Part shown: positions 29,085 through 37,491 of the stretch, in pieces
How positions within the stretch are numbered: the first letter of the stretch is position 1
How the letters are laid out: every line of letters begins with the position of its first letter
Assembly: GCA_023241745.1 (NCBI GenBank)
Contig: JALQCY010000004.1
Span: forward strand, 427,756 to 491,755
DNA from: Isoptericola peretonis
GTDB taxonomy: Bacteria > Actinomycetota > Actinomycetes > Actinomycetales > Cellulomonadaceae
DNA: 64,000 bases
Direction: 5' to 3'
The notes under the pieces: model-generated
Database searches by the model: none
Told to the model about the DNA's origin: nothing
What the model saw: only the letters and a program-made list of their open reading frames with translations
Translations under genes and position numbers: made by a program

Positions 29085-29788
29085 CGACGACCGACACTCC
29101 GACGGCCCCCGGGACCGGCCTGCGCGTCGTCGTCGCCGAGGACTCCGCGATCCTGCGCGACGGACTCGTCGCGCTGCTGTCCCGCCGCGGGCACGACGTC
29201 GTCGCGGCCGTGCCCGACGGCGACGCCCTGGTCCGCGAGGTCACGTCGCTCGCCGCCGCAGGGGCGCTGCCCGACGTGCTGGTCGCCGACATCCGCATGC
29301 CCCCGTCGCACACCGACGAAGGGCTGCGGGCCGCCGAGACGCTGCGCGCGGCGCACCCGGGGCTGCCGGTACTGGTCTTCTCCCAGTGGGTCGAGACGCG
29401 GTACGCGTCGCGCCTGCTCGAGGGGGACCCGCGTGGCGTCGGGTACCTGCTCAAGGACCGCGTGGCCGACGTGGGGGACTTCGTCGCCGCGCTGGGTCGC
29501 GTGGCCGCGGGCGAGACCGTGCTGGACCCGGAGGTGGTGCGCCAGCTCATGGGCGCGCACCGCTCGCCGGAGGACGGCGTGTCCCGCCTCACGCCGCGCG
29601 AGAAGGAGGTGCTCGAGCTCATGGCGCAGGGCCGCTCCAACGGCGCCATCGCCGAGCAGCTGTACCTGTCGTACGGGGCGGTCGAGAAGAACGTGGCATC
29701 GATCTTCACCAAGCTCGACCTGCCGCAGGACTCCGCCGACCACCGGCGGGTGCGCGCCGTCCTGCGGTACCTGGGCGTCGACGCCTGA
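29081..29788 (+). CDS. NarL/LuxR-family response regulator
   Basis: 235 residues. The receiver domain carries acidic residues in VVVAEDSAILRDGL, the phosphoacceptor D70 in VLVADIRMPP, and the conserved lysine in YLLKDRV. The C-terminal LuxR helix-turn-helix is LTPREKEVLELMAQGRSNGAIAEQLYLS. It is coupled to the kinase gene by a four-base overlap and should be its partner. The targets may include the acyltransferase gene starting 155 bp downstream, but no operator can be identified. Confidence 0.92.
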   Translation: MTTTDTPTAPGTGLRVVVAEDSAILRDGLVALLSRRGHDVVAAVPDGDALVREVTSLAAAGALPDVLVADIRMPPSHTDEGLRAAETLRAAHPGLPVLVFSQWVETRYASRLLEGDPRGVGYLLKDRVADVGDFVAALGRVAAGETVLDPEVVRQLMGAHRSPEDGVSRLTPREKEVLELMAQGRSNGAIAEQLYLSYGAVEKNVASIFTKLDLPQDSADHRRVRAVLRYLGVDA

Positions 29789-29800
29789 CCCCTGGCGCCC

Positions 29801-29847
29801 GACCCCGGAGGGTCGCCCGGGGGATGACCCCCGGAACGAGCCGGGGG
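29801..29847 (+). terminator. Tandem alternative hairpins after the response regulator
   Basis: GACCC-CGGA-GGGTC (29801-29814) is followed by CCGGGGG (29817-29823), CCCCCGG (29828-29834) and CCGGGGG (29841-29847). The middle segment can pair with either flank, so two mutually exclusive stems are possible. The simplest reading is a terminator; attenuation is possible. Confidence 0.45.
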
Positions 29848-29942
29848 ATGCGGCGGACGGCGGCGGAGGTCAGGCCCATTCCGGGTGACGCCGCTGGTCA
29901 CGAGGCTGGAACCGTCCAGCCCGAACAGCCTCAGGAGCCACC

Positions 29943-31175
29943 GTGGCCGTCATCGACGCCCCCGCCCCACCCGTCCGGCGCGCCCCCTCGCCCGCTGTCG
30001 CCCGCCCACCCGTCGCGCGCCCCGGACCGGTAGCGCCCGCCGCGAACGGGCCCCGCTCCGCGCGCGACCCGTTCGTCGACGTGGTGCGGGCGGTCGGCAC
30101 CGTCGGCGTGGTGCTGCTGCACTGGCTGATGGCGGAGGCGTCCTGGGACGGCCGCACCCTGCTCGTCGGCAACGCGCTCGGGCACGGCGCGGGCTGGCTC
30201 GTGACGTGGCTGCAGCCGCTGGCCCTGCTGTTCTTCGCGGCCGGGGCGTCCGCCGGCTACCAGGGCGGCGCGGTGGCCGCGGGCGGGCGGAGGTGGGCCG
30301 GCGTCGTCGGCTCGCGGCTACGTGCCGTCGTGCGGCCCGTCCTGGCGTTCGCGGGGGCCTGGGTCCTCGCGGTGGCGGGGCTCCTCGCCCTCGGGGTGCC
30401 CGACGGCGCGGTGTGGCGGATGGTGCGGATGGCGCCGCAGCTGCTGTGGTTCCTGGCGGTGTGGGTGGTGCTCATGGCGCTGACGCCGCTGCTCCGTGCG
30501 GCATGGCAGCGCTGGCGCTGGGGCGCCCTCGGCGTCGCGGTGGCGCTGCCCCTGGCCCTGGACGCGCTGCGGTTCGGGCTCCCGGGCGAGGCGACCGGCA
30601 CGCTGTCCTGGGCCACCGTGGTCCTCGCGTGGGCGGCCCCGTACCTCGCGGGGGTCGCCTACGCCGCCCGGCGGAGCGCCCCGCACCGCCCGGCGACCGA
30701 GCACGCGGGCGGCCGGACGGCCCGTCTGCTGCTCGCGGTCGGCGCGGCGACGGCCGTCGCCGCGACGGCGGTGCTGGTGGCGCTCGGCCCCTACCCGCCG
30801 AGCCTGATCGGGATGCCCGGCGACGAGATCTCCAACCTGGGCCCGCCGACGGCGCCGGTCGTCGCGCACGCGATGGCGCAGGTCTGCCTGGTGCTGCTGT
30901 TCCGGGCCGCCCTGGTGCGTCGGGCGGCCACCTGCACGGGTCGGCAGGTCGTCGGGGCCCTCGCGCGCCGGTCGATGACCGTCTACCTGTGGCACCTCAC
31001 GGCGATGTTCGCCGTCGTCGGAGCGGCGCTGCTCGGCCTCGGCCAGGAGCTTCCCGCCGCGTGGAGCGCCGACTGGTGGGCGTCCCGACCCGTGTGGTTC
31101 GCGGCGTTCGTCCTGGTGCTGCTCGGGCTGGTCCGGGTGTTCGGCCGGTTCGAGGACCGTCGCCCCACGAGCTGA
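29943..31175 (+). CDS. Acyltransferase-3 family membrane protein
   Basis: 410 residues from GTG 29943, with CAGGAG five bases upstream. After a proline/alanine-rich cytoplasmic leader (1-40) the protein has about ten membrane segments and an acyltransferase-3-like start: RDPFVDVVRAVGTVGVVLLHWLM, with the catalytic-type histidine in LLHW, and SMTVYLWHLTAMF near the end. There is no SGNH domain. The family acylates extracytoplasmic sugars or lipids. It lies downstream of a two-component pair and converges with the RDD gene. The substrate is unknown. Confidence 0.82.
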   Translation: MAVIDAPAPPVRRAPSPAVARPPVARPGPVAPAANGPRSARDPFVDVVRAVGTVGVVLLHWLMAEASWDGRTLLVGNALGHGAGWLVTWLQPLALLFFAAGASAGYQGGAVAAGGRRWAGVVGSRLRAVVRPVLAFAGAWVLAVAGLLALGVPDGAVWRMVRMAPQLLWFLAVWVVLMALTPLLRAAWQRWRWGALGVAVALPLALDALRFGLPGEATGTLSWATVVLAWAAPYLAGVAYAARRSAPHRPATEHAGGRTARLLLAVGAATAVAATAVLVALGPYPPSLIGMPGDEISNLGPPTAPVVAHAMAQVCLVLLFRAALVRRAATCTGRQVVGALARRSMTVYLWHLTAMFAVVGAALLGLGQELPAAWSADWWASRPVWFAAFVLVLLGLVRVFGRFEDRRPTS

Positions 31176-31184
31176 CGCCGCGGG

Positions 31185-32009
31185 TCAGCGGGGCGGGTCG
31201 GGGATCGCGTAGGGCAGGCGGTGCAGGGTCACGGCGCGCGCCTCGGCCCGCTCCTGCTCGACCCGCCCGCGCTCCAGCTCGCGGTCGCGGCGCTCGTGCA
31301 GGACGGCGTGCAGGAACGCCTCCGCCGGTGTGCCCGGCGGCGGGCCGGGGGCGACGAACGGCTCGATGCGGCCCGCGAGCTCGTCGGCCAGCCCTGCCCG
31401 CGACGCCGGGGCGAGGCGGGGTGCCCGGTCGAGGAACTGCCGGGCGGCGAGCGCCACGCCGTCGGGGAGGCGTCTGATGTCGGCGGTGCGCGCCCAGCCC
31501 GCGAGCTCCGGCGGCATCGCGAGGGGGACCGACCAGCCGCGGCCGCCCCGCACGCGGATCACGTAGGTCCCCGCGAGCAGGTCGCCGAGCCGCTTGCCGC
31601 GGGAGTTGGACAGCGACGTCACGAGCGCCACGCTGCCGAACGTCAGCCAGAGCTCGCCCACGCCCACCAGGGCGCGCACGAAGGCGTGCCGGAAGCGCAC
31701 CGGGCCGCCGTCGTCGCGCACCACCCGCAGGCCGGTCACCAGCTTGCCGAGGGAGCGACCGCGGGACAGCGTCTCGACCGTCACCGGCACCACGACCATC
31801 ACCAGCACCGCCGCGACCACCGACGCGACGGCGGCCCACTGCTCGTCGAAGGCGACGTCCTGCATCGCCACGACCACGAGCAGCGCGATCCCGACCAGCG
31901 CGAGCGCCGCCAGGTCCAGCAGCGCCGCCAGCGCGCGGCTGACGAACGACGCCGGGCGCGCGTCGAGCACCACGCCCTCGCCGATGACGATCCCGTCGTG
32001 CATGTGCAT
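31185..32009 (-). CDS. RDD family membrane protein
   Basis: 274 residues. An RDD domain spans about 15-155: RPASFVSRALAALLDL with two membrane helices, then TLSRGRSLGKLVTGLRVVRDDGGPVRFRHAFVRAL, with the conserved Arg-Asp-Asp spacing. The C-terminal 120 residues are soluble, with an acidic/arginine-rich helix (HERRDRELERGRVEQERAE). Function of the family is not settled; some RDD proteins support ion transport. It diverges from the SpoIIM-family gene with only 42 bp between, and this pair recurs near the DUF58/MoxR operon in many actinobacteria. Confidence 0.88.
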   Translation of the reverse strand: MHMHDGIVIGEGVVLDARPASFVSRALAALLDLAALALVGIALLVVVAMQDVAFDEQWAAVASVVAAVLVMVVVPVTVETLSRGRSLGKLVTGLRVVRDDGGPVRFRHAFVRALVGVGELWLTFGSVALVTSLSNSRGKRLGDLLAGTYVIRVRGGRGWSVPLAMPPELAGWARTADIRRLPDGVALAARQFLDRAPRLAPASRAGLADELAGRIEPFVAPGPPPGTPAEAFLHAVLHERRDRELERGRVEQERAEARAVTLHRLPYAIPDPPR

Positions 32010-32051
32010 CCCCCGCTCGTGCGACGTGTCCCGTGTGGAAGGCTAGCGGCC

Positions 32052-33041
32052 GTGGACCTCGACGCCTTCACCGCCGTGCACAGCCCGCAGTGGGACCGGC
32101 TCAAGCAGCTCACCCGCAAGCGTCGGCTGGACGGCGCGGAGGCCGACGAGCTCGTGCGGCTCTACCAGGCGGTGGCCACCCACCTGTCCACGGTGCGGTC
32201 CGCGGCCCCGGACCCGGTGCTCGTCACGAAGCTCTCCGACCTGCTCAGCCGCGCCCGGGTGCGGGTGGCGGGCACGCACGAGCCGGCCTGGTCCGACGTC
32301 GTGCGGTTCGTCGTGGTGACGATCCCCGCCGCGCTGTACCGGGTGCGCTGGTGGACGCTCGGCGTCGTCGTGGTGTGCCTCGCCCTCGCGGTCGTGGCCG
32401 GCCACCGCGTCGCGGCCGACCCGGACGTCCTCGCCCAGATGGGCACGCCGGCGGAACGCGAGGCGTACGTGAACGACGCGTTCGCGTCGTACTACGACCC
32501 GGGGGCGTCGTTCGCCGCCATGGTGTGGACCAACAACGCCTGGATCGCCGCGCAGTGCGTCGGGCTCGGCATCACCGGCGTGTGGCCGGCGTTCGTGCTG
32601 ATCCAGAACGCCGTGTCCGTCGGTGCCACGGGCGGCATGATGGCGGCGTACGGCGAGCTCGACCTCTTCCTGCAGCTCATCGCCCCGCACGGCCTCCTCG
32701 AGCTCACCGCCGTCTTCGTGGCCGGTGCCGCCGGCCTCAAGCTGTTCTGGACGGCGGTGTCGCCCGGTCCGCGGCCGCGCACCGTCGCGCTGGCCCAGGA
32801 GGGGCGCGCGCTCGTGACGGTCGCCATCGGGCTCGCCGGGGCCCTGGCCGTCTCCGGGCTCGTCGAGGGCTTCGTCACGGGCTCCACGCTGCCGTGGTGG
32901 CTGAAGATCGCCGTCGGAGCCCTGGCCCTCGCCGCGTTCTGGGTGTACGTCGTCGTGCTGGGGCGTCGCGCCACCGAGGCGGGCCTCACCGGCGACCTCG
33001 ACGCCGACCGCGCCGGCGAGGTCGTGCCGACCGTCGGCTGA
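32052..33041 (+). CDS. SpoIIM-family (stage II sporulation protein M-like) membrane protein
   Basis: 329 residues from GTG 32052. An N-terminal helical cytoplasmic region carries LDAFTAVHSPQWDRLKQLTR and DELVRLYQAVATHLS, followed by four to five membrane segments including FAAMVWTNNAWIAAQCVGLGITGVWPAF and HGLLELTAVFVAGAAGLKL, the signature of the SpoIIM/DUF95 family. In endospore formers SpoIIM acts with a peptidoglycan hydrolase; in actinobacteria the family occurs without sporulation, so that role should not be assumed. It faces the DUF58 gene, with 26 bp between stops. Confidence 0.87.
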   Translation: MDLDAFTAVHSPQWDRLKQLTRKRRLDGAEADELVRLYQAVATHLSTVRSAAPDPVLVTKLSDLLSRARVRVAGTHEPAWSDVVRFVVVTIPAALYRVRWWTLGVVVVCLALAVVAGHRVAADPDVLAQMGTPAEREAYVNDAFASYYDPGASFAAMVWTNNAWIAAQCVGLGITGVWPAFVLIQNAVSVGATGGMMAAYGELDLFLQLIAPHGLLELTAVFVAGAAGLKLFWTAVSPGPRPRTVALAQEGRALVTVAIGLAGALAVSGLVEGFVTGSTLPWWLKIAVGALALAAFWVYVVVLGRRATEAGLTGDLDADRAGEVVPTVG

Positions 33042-33067
33042 CCGGCGCCTGCTCGGCACGGCCCGGG

Positions 33068-34465
33068 TCAGAGCCGTCCGGCGGCCTTGAGCGCCAGGTA
33101 CGTGTCGGCCAGGCGGGGGGCGAGGTCGTCGGGCAGCGCCTCGACGACCTCGGCGCCGTGCCGGCGCAGCACGGCCGAGACGGCGGCACGCTCCAGGTCG
33201 GCGCGCGCGGCCGCCGCGGCGTCGTAGACGGCGGACGACGACAGCCGGTCGGCGCGCAGCCGTGCCGAGTCGGCGTCACCCACCGCGGCGACGACCACCT
33301 GGTGCGTTCCCGAGAGCCGGTCGATCACCGGCAGCAGCCCGGTCTCGACCGCCGCCGGGTCGAGCGCCGTGAGCAGCACGACCAGAGACCGCTGCGACAC
33401 GCGCTGGCGCACCTGGCCGACGAGGCCGGGCCAGTCCGTCTCCAGCAGCGCGGGCCTCACGGTCGCGAGCGACTCGGCGAGCGAGGGCAGCAGCCGCGGG
33501 CCCGACGCCCCGGCTACGCGGGCGCGCAGCCCGCGGTCGTAGGCGAGCACCTGGATCCGGTCGCCGGCGCGGTCGGCGAGCGCGGCGAGCAGCAGCGCCG
33601 CCTCGATGCTCGCCTCGAGCCGTGTGCCCCCGAGAGCCGACGACGGCTCGTCGGAGCCGTCCGTCGTCGCCGTCCCGGCATCGGTGCCGATGCGCGCCGC
33701 GGACGTGCGGCCGGTGTCGAGCACGATCACCACGCGGCGGTCGCGCTCGGGGCGCCACGTGCGCACGACGACGTCCCCCCGTCGGGCGGTGGCGCGCCAG
33801 TCGATCGAGCGGACGTCGTCGCCCACCACGTACTCCCGCAGCGAGTCGAACTCGGTGCCCTCGCCGCGCACCTGCACCGCGGCCCGGCCGTCCATCTCCC
33901 GCAGCCGCGCCAGGCGCGACGGCAGGTGCCGGCGGCTCGAGAACTCGGGCAGGACGCGCAGGCGGCCCGGCACGGGCACGGACGCCTGACGGGCGGCGAC
34001 GCGCAGCGGCCCGTACGACCGGATCGTGACCGGCCCGGCCACGGCGTCGCCCCGGCGGGCGGGGCGCAACGGCGTGCGCACGCGCGTGGACTCGCCGGGC
34101 GGCAGGTCGACGTCGTGCCGGGCGGAGCGGGCCACCAACGGCTCGCCGGCCGCCGCTCCGTCGGTGCGCACCACGGCGTCGGGCACGAGGGACGGCGGCC
34201 ACGCGTCGCGGACCACGGCCCGCAGCCGGCGTCGCCCCGTGTGGGTGAGCACCAGCTCCGAGCGGGTGCTCACCCCGAGCCGCACCGCCCGGGGCGTGCG
34301 CCGCTGGATCGCGACGGCGCGCGGGGACGCGGCGAGGGCGACGTCGAGGGCGCAGACCGCCGCCACCACCAGCGCCCACACCACGACCGTCCCCGGCACG
34401 GGGAACAGGACCACCGGGACCACCCCGAGCGCCGCCAGGACGACGGCGCGCCACGTCAGCGCCAT
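33068..34465 (-). CDS. DUF58 domain protein
   Basis: 465 residues. Two N-terminal membrane helices are followed by a beta-rich region (SELVLTHTGRRRLRAVV) and the DUF58 core, VRSIDWRATARRGDVVVRTWRPERDRRVVIVLDTGR. The core leads into a von Willebrand A-like fold whose metal-site DTGRTS lies near 245. In many bacteria DUF58 proteins partner with MoxR ATPases as chaperones for metal or complex assembly. The MoxR gene lies 13 bp upstream in the same orientation, which supports that partnership. It is last in a five-gene minus-strand operon. Confidence 0.9.
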   Translation of the reverse strand: MALTWRAVVLAALGVVPVVLFPVPGTVVVWALVVAAVCALDVALAASPRAVAIQRRTPRAVRLGVSTRSELVLTHTGRRRLRAVVRDAWPPSLVPDAVVRTDGAAAGEPLVARSARHDVDLPPGESTRVRTPLRPARRGDAVAGPVTIRSYGPLRVAARQASVPVPGRLRVLPEFSSRRHLPSRLARLREMDGRAAVQVRGEGTEFDSLREYVVGDDVRSIDWRATARRGDVVVRTWRPERDRRVVIVLDTGRTSAARIGTDAGTATTDGSDEPSSALGGTRLEASIEAALLLAALADRAGDRIQVLAYDRGLRARVAGASGPRLLPSLAESLATVRPALLETDWPGLVGQVRQRVSQRSLVVLLTALDPAAVETGLLPVIDRLSGTHQVVVAAVGDADSARLRADRLSSSAVYDAAAAARADLERAAVSAVLRRHGAEVVEALPDDLAPRLADTYLALKAAGRL

Positions 34466-34478
34466 GTCGGTCCGCCGC

Positions 34479-35549
34479 TCAGCGGGGGACGGGCACGGTC
34501 GCGAGCACGGTGGTCAGCACGCTCTCGGCCGTGACCCCCTCGAGCTCCGCCTCGGGGCGCAGCTGGACGCGGTGCCGCAGGGTGGGGTGCGCCAGCGCCT
34601 TCACGTCGTCGGGCGTGACGTACGCGCGGCCCGACAGCCAGGCCCAGGCGCGCGACGTCGCCAGCAGGGCCGTGGCGCCGCGAGGGGACACGCCGAGCGA
34701 CAGCGAGGGGGAGCGGCGGGTGGCGCGGCACAGGTCGACGGCGTAGCCGAGCACCTCGGGCGCCACCTGGACCTGGCGCACCTCGGCGCGCGCGGCCGCG
34801 AGCTGCTGCGGTCCGGCGACGGGGCGCACGCCCGCGGCGGCCAGGTCGCGCGGGTCGAACCCCGCGGCGTGGCGGGCCAGCACCTCGATCTCGTGGTCGC
34901 GCTCCGGGACGGGCAGCACCACCTTGAGGAGGAAGCGGTCGAGCTGCGCCTCCGGCAGCGGGTACGTGCCCTCGTGCTCCACCGGGTTCTGGGTGGCGAT
35001 GACGACGAAGGGTTCCGGCAGCGGGCGCGGCGTGCCGTCCACGGAGACCTGTCGCTCCTCCATCGCCTCGAGCAGCGAGGCCTGGGTCTTCGGGGGCGTC
35101 CGGTTGATCTCGTCCGCGAGCAGGAGGTTCGTGAAGACCGGCCCCTCCCGGAACGAGAACTCGGCGGTGCGCGCGTCGTAGACCAGCGAGCCGGTGACGT
35201 CGCCGGGCATGAGGTCGGGGGTGAACTGGACGCGCTTGGTGGACAGGTCGAGCGACGCGCCGAGGGCCCGCACTAACAGCGTCTTGGCGACGCCGGGCAC
35301 GCCCTCGAGCAGCACGTGGCCCGAGCACAGCAGCGCGATGAGCAGGCTCGTCACCGCCGAGTCCTGGCCCACCACGGCCCGGCCGACCTCGGTGCGCACG
35401 CCCGCGAGCGCGGCACGCAGCTCGACCGACGGGGTCGTGGTGCCGGCCGGCTCGACCGACGGGGCCGTCGTCTCGGCCGGCGGAGGTGCGGGCGGGTCGG
35501 CAGGCTCGGCCGGCGGCATGGCCTGCGGGTTGTCGTCGGGGGTCGTCAC
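34479..35549 (-). CDS. MoxR-family AAA+ ATPase
   Basis: 356 residues. A proline-rich, low-complexity leader (1-45) precedes the AAA+ core: Walker A-like GVPGVAKTLLV, Walker B LLLADEINRTPPKTQASLLEAMEERQVSVDG, sensor 1 IATQNPVEHEGTYPLPEAQLDRF, and a C-terminal lid with arginine-rich LSLGVSPRGATALLATSRAWA. MoxR ATPases act as chaperones that mature partner proteins, typically with DUF58/VWA proteins encoded next door, as here. It overlaps the DUF4350 gene by four bases. Confidence 0.93.
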   Translation of the reverse strand: MTTPDDNPQAMPPAEPADPPAPPPAETTAPSVEPAGTTTPSVELRAALAGVRTEVGRAVVGQDSAVTSLLIALLCSGHVLLEGVPGVAKTLLVRALGASLDLSTKRVQFTPDLMPGDVTGSLVYDARTAEFSFREGPVFTNLLLADEINRTPPKTQASLLEAMEERQVSVDGTPRPLPEPFVVIATQNPVEHEGTYPLPEAQLDRFLLKVVLPVPERDHEIEVLARHAAGFDPRDLAAAGVRPVAGPQQLAAARAEVRQVQVAPEVLGYAVDLCRATRRSPSLSLGVSPRGATALLATSRAWAWLSGRAYVTPDDVKALAHPTLRHRVQLRPEAELEGVTAESVLTTVLATVPVPR

Positions 35550-36814
35550 GATCGGTGGACCTCGCTCTCCAGGGTGTCGAGCCGGCGCGCGAGCTCGGTC
35601 AGCGCGTCGTCGTCAGGGGGTGGGGGGCCGTACAGCAGGTCGGCCACGTCGTGGGCGGTGCGCCCGGTGGCGCGGGAGACGGCGTCGGTGAGCGCCGTCG
35701 GGTCGGCGGACCCGGGGACCCCCAGCCGGCGCGCGACCACCTCGGCGGTGGCGGCACGCAGGCCGGCGGCGGCGTGACCGCGCGACCGCGCCCGGCGGTA
35801 GAGGCGGCCGCGGCCCCGGGTGGTCTCGGTGGCGCGGACGACCACGGGCAGCTCCTCGGCGACCAGCGGGCCGAGCCGGCGCGCCCGCCACACGGCGGCG
35901 ACGAGCACGACGAGCAGCGCCCACAGCCCCACCACGCCGGCCCAGGGAGGCAGCAGGCCGGTGGCGGGCGGGGACGCCTCGTCCGTCGTCGCGGTGACGT
36001 CCAGCGGGTCGGGCACCAGCCACACGAGCTTCTCGTGCGTGCCGAGCAGGCCCAGCGCGAGCGCGGCGTTCCCGTCGGCCAGCACGGTGTCGTTGCGGAC
36101 GAGGGTGGCGTCGTCGACGGCGGTCACCGTCCGTGGCCCGTCGGAGGACTGCAGCGCGACCTGCGCCAGCGCGGCCCCGCCGTCCACGGTCCAGCAGAGG
36201 GTGGTGTCCCCCGACGGGGCAGGCCCCGCCTGCAGCCCGGGGGCCAGCCGCACGGGCCCCGCGGCCCGGGCGACCGGCAGGTCGCACCCCGGCGGGATCG
36301 GTCCGTCGGGTGCGTCGGCCGCAGGCCCGCGGCTCACGGCGTCGCCGGTCGCCTCGCGCACGAGGTCGTCCGCGGCGCCCAGCAGCACCAGGTCGGCGTC
36401 CACGCCGGCGAGGGCGTCCACCTGCTCGGGCAGCAGCATCGTCGCCGGCGTCACCACCAGCGTGGTGCCGGGTCCGGCGGCCGCGACGGCGTCCGCGACG
36501 TGCGTGACGTGCTCGACCTCGACCCCCTCCTGTCCGAGCACCTCGGCGACCGCGCGGGCGCCGTTCGGCTGGGCGTTGTCGGGGGCGTACGGCGTGGTGG
36601 ACGTGGCGGGGCGCATCACGGCGAGCACGGCCACGACGAGCGCGAGGAAACCCAGCACGAGCAGCGTCCAGCGCACCCGTCGCCAGCGGTCCGCGGCCCG
36701 GCCCCGCGCCGTGGTGCCGTCGCCGGTCACGACGGCCGACGTCATCGCCTCGGGCGAGCCGAGGAGTCCCGCGGAGGCATCGGACCGGACGCCCGGTGGC
36801 GTGCCGACGCTCAT
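35546..36814 (-). CDS. DUF4350 domain membrane protein
   Basis: 422 residues. One membrane helix near 48-68 leads to an extracytoplasmic DUF4350-type region beginning STTPYAPDNAQPNGARAVAEVLGQEGVEVE, with LVVTPATMLLPEQVDALAG following. A second membrane helix near 270 is followed by a cytoplasmic Arg-rich helix. The family is defined by context: it is encoded with DUF58, MoxR and DUF4129 in actinobacteria. The DUF4350 part resembles a class I glutamine-amidotransferase-like fold with no evident catalytic triad. Four-base overlaps on both sides show translational coupling. Confidence 0.85.
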   Translation of the reverse strand: MSVGTPPGVRSDASAGLLGSPEAMTSAVVTGDGTTARGRAADRWRRVRWTLLVLGFLALVVAVLAVMRPATSTTPYAPDNAQPNGARAVAEVLGQEGVEVEHVTHVADAVAAAGPGTTLVVTPATMLLPEQVDALAGVDADLVLLGAADDLVREATGDAVSRGPAADAPDGPIPPGCDLPVARAAGPVRLAPGLQAGPAPSGDTTLCWTVDGGAALAQVALQSSDGPRTVTAVDDATLVRNDTVLADGNAALALGLLGTHEKLVWLVPDPLDVTATTDEASPPATGLLPPWAGVVGLWALLVVLVAAVWRARRLGPLVAEELPVVVRATETTRGRGRLYRRARSRGHAAAGLRAATAEVVARRLGVPGSADPTALTDAVSRATGRTAHDVADLLYGPPPPDDDALTELARRLDTLESEVHRS

Positions 36815-37491
36815 GCGGACACCTCGCTCTCCGCCGGCGGCGACACCCCGGGCGCGGGGCGCAGGTCGCGGACCCGCGCGTCGAGGTCGCGCAGGAAGCC
36901 GTCGTCCTCGGGGCGCGCCGGCAGGGTGCCGTAGCAGACGTCGTCGAACAGCCCCGCCGCGCGGTGCAGCTCGTCGGCGACGGCGGGCAGCCGGGCTGCC
37001 GCGTCGTGCGCCGCCTCCTGCGCCGTGCGGCCGGGCCTTTCGTCCAGCACGACGCGCTCCTCCAGGGACCGCACCAGCGCGCGGAAGCGGTCGAGCACCG
37101 CGGCGGACCAGTCGCCTCGGGCGGCGGCCGCGTCAGCGGCGGCCCGGAGCTCGTCGGCGGAGCGCTCGTCGTCGCCGAGGACGACGACGGAGGCACGGCG
37201 GCGACGGGTCAGCCGGACGGGGCCCGCCACCCACCAGGCCACCGCGGCGACCACGACCGCGACCACCACGAGGACGAACGCGAGCGGGAACCGCCCCTCG
37301 CCGAGCGACAAGCCGTCGAAGAGGTCGCCGATCCACTGCAGCAGGCGCTCGAGCAGCGACGGCGCCGTCGAGTACTCGGGCTGCGACAGCTCCTCCAGCA
37401 GCCAGCGGTGCGCCGTCTCCCGGTCCGGGTCCACGGGCACGCCGACGGGCAGGGCCGTCAGGGCCTCGTGCACCATCGACGTGCCGGTCAC
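36811..37491 (-). CDS. DUF4129 domain membrane protein
   Basis: 226 residues from GTG 37491, which overlaps the upstream stop (GTGA). A soluble N-terminus is followed by a single membrane segment near 70-92 (AFVLVVVAVVVAAVAWWVAGP) and a DUF4129-type helical tail: DWSAAVLDRFRALVRSLEERVVL, GRTAQEAAHDAA, then FDDVCYGTLPARPEDDGFL. Catalysis is not expected. It is an invariable companion of DUF4350/MoxR/DUF58 in this lineage and probably a structural part of the complex they assemble. The frame stays open far upstream, but that part is antisense to the adjacent gene's coding logic and is a shadow. Confidence 0.85.
   Translation of the reverse strand: MTGTSMVHEALTALPVGVPVDPDRETAHRWLLEELSQPEYSTAPSLLERLLQWIGDLFDGLSLGEGRFPLAFVLVVVAVVVAAVAWWVAGPVRLTRRRRASVVVLGDDERSADELRAAADAAAARGDWSAAVLDRFRALVRSLEERVVLDERPGRTAQEAAHDAAARLPAVADELHRAAGLFDDVCYGTLPARPEDDGFLRDLDARVRDLRPAPGVSPPAESEVSA

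Noticed and set aside
32052-33041. Evidence of sporulation from the SpoIIM-family gene
   Set aside because: The family is widespread in non-sporulating actinobacteria and no other sporulation gene is present.
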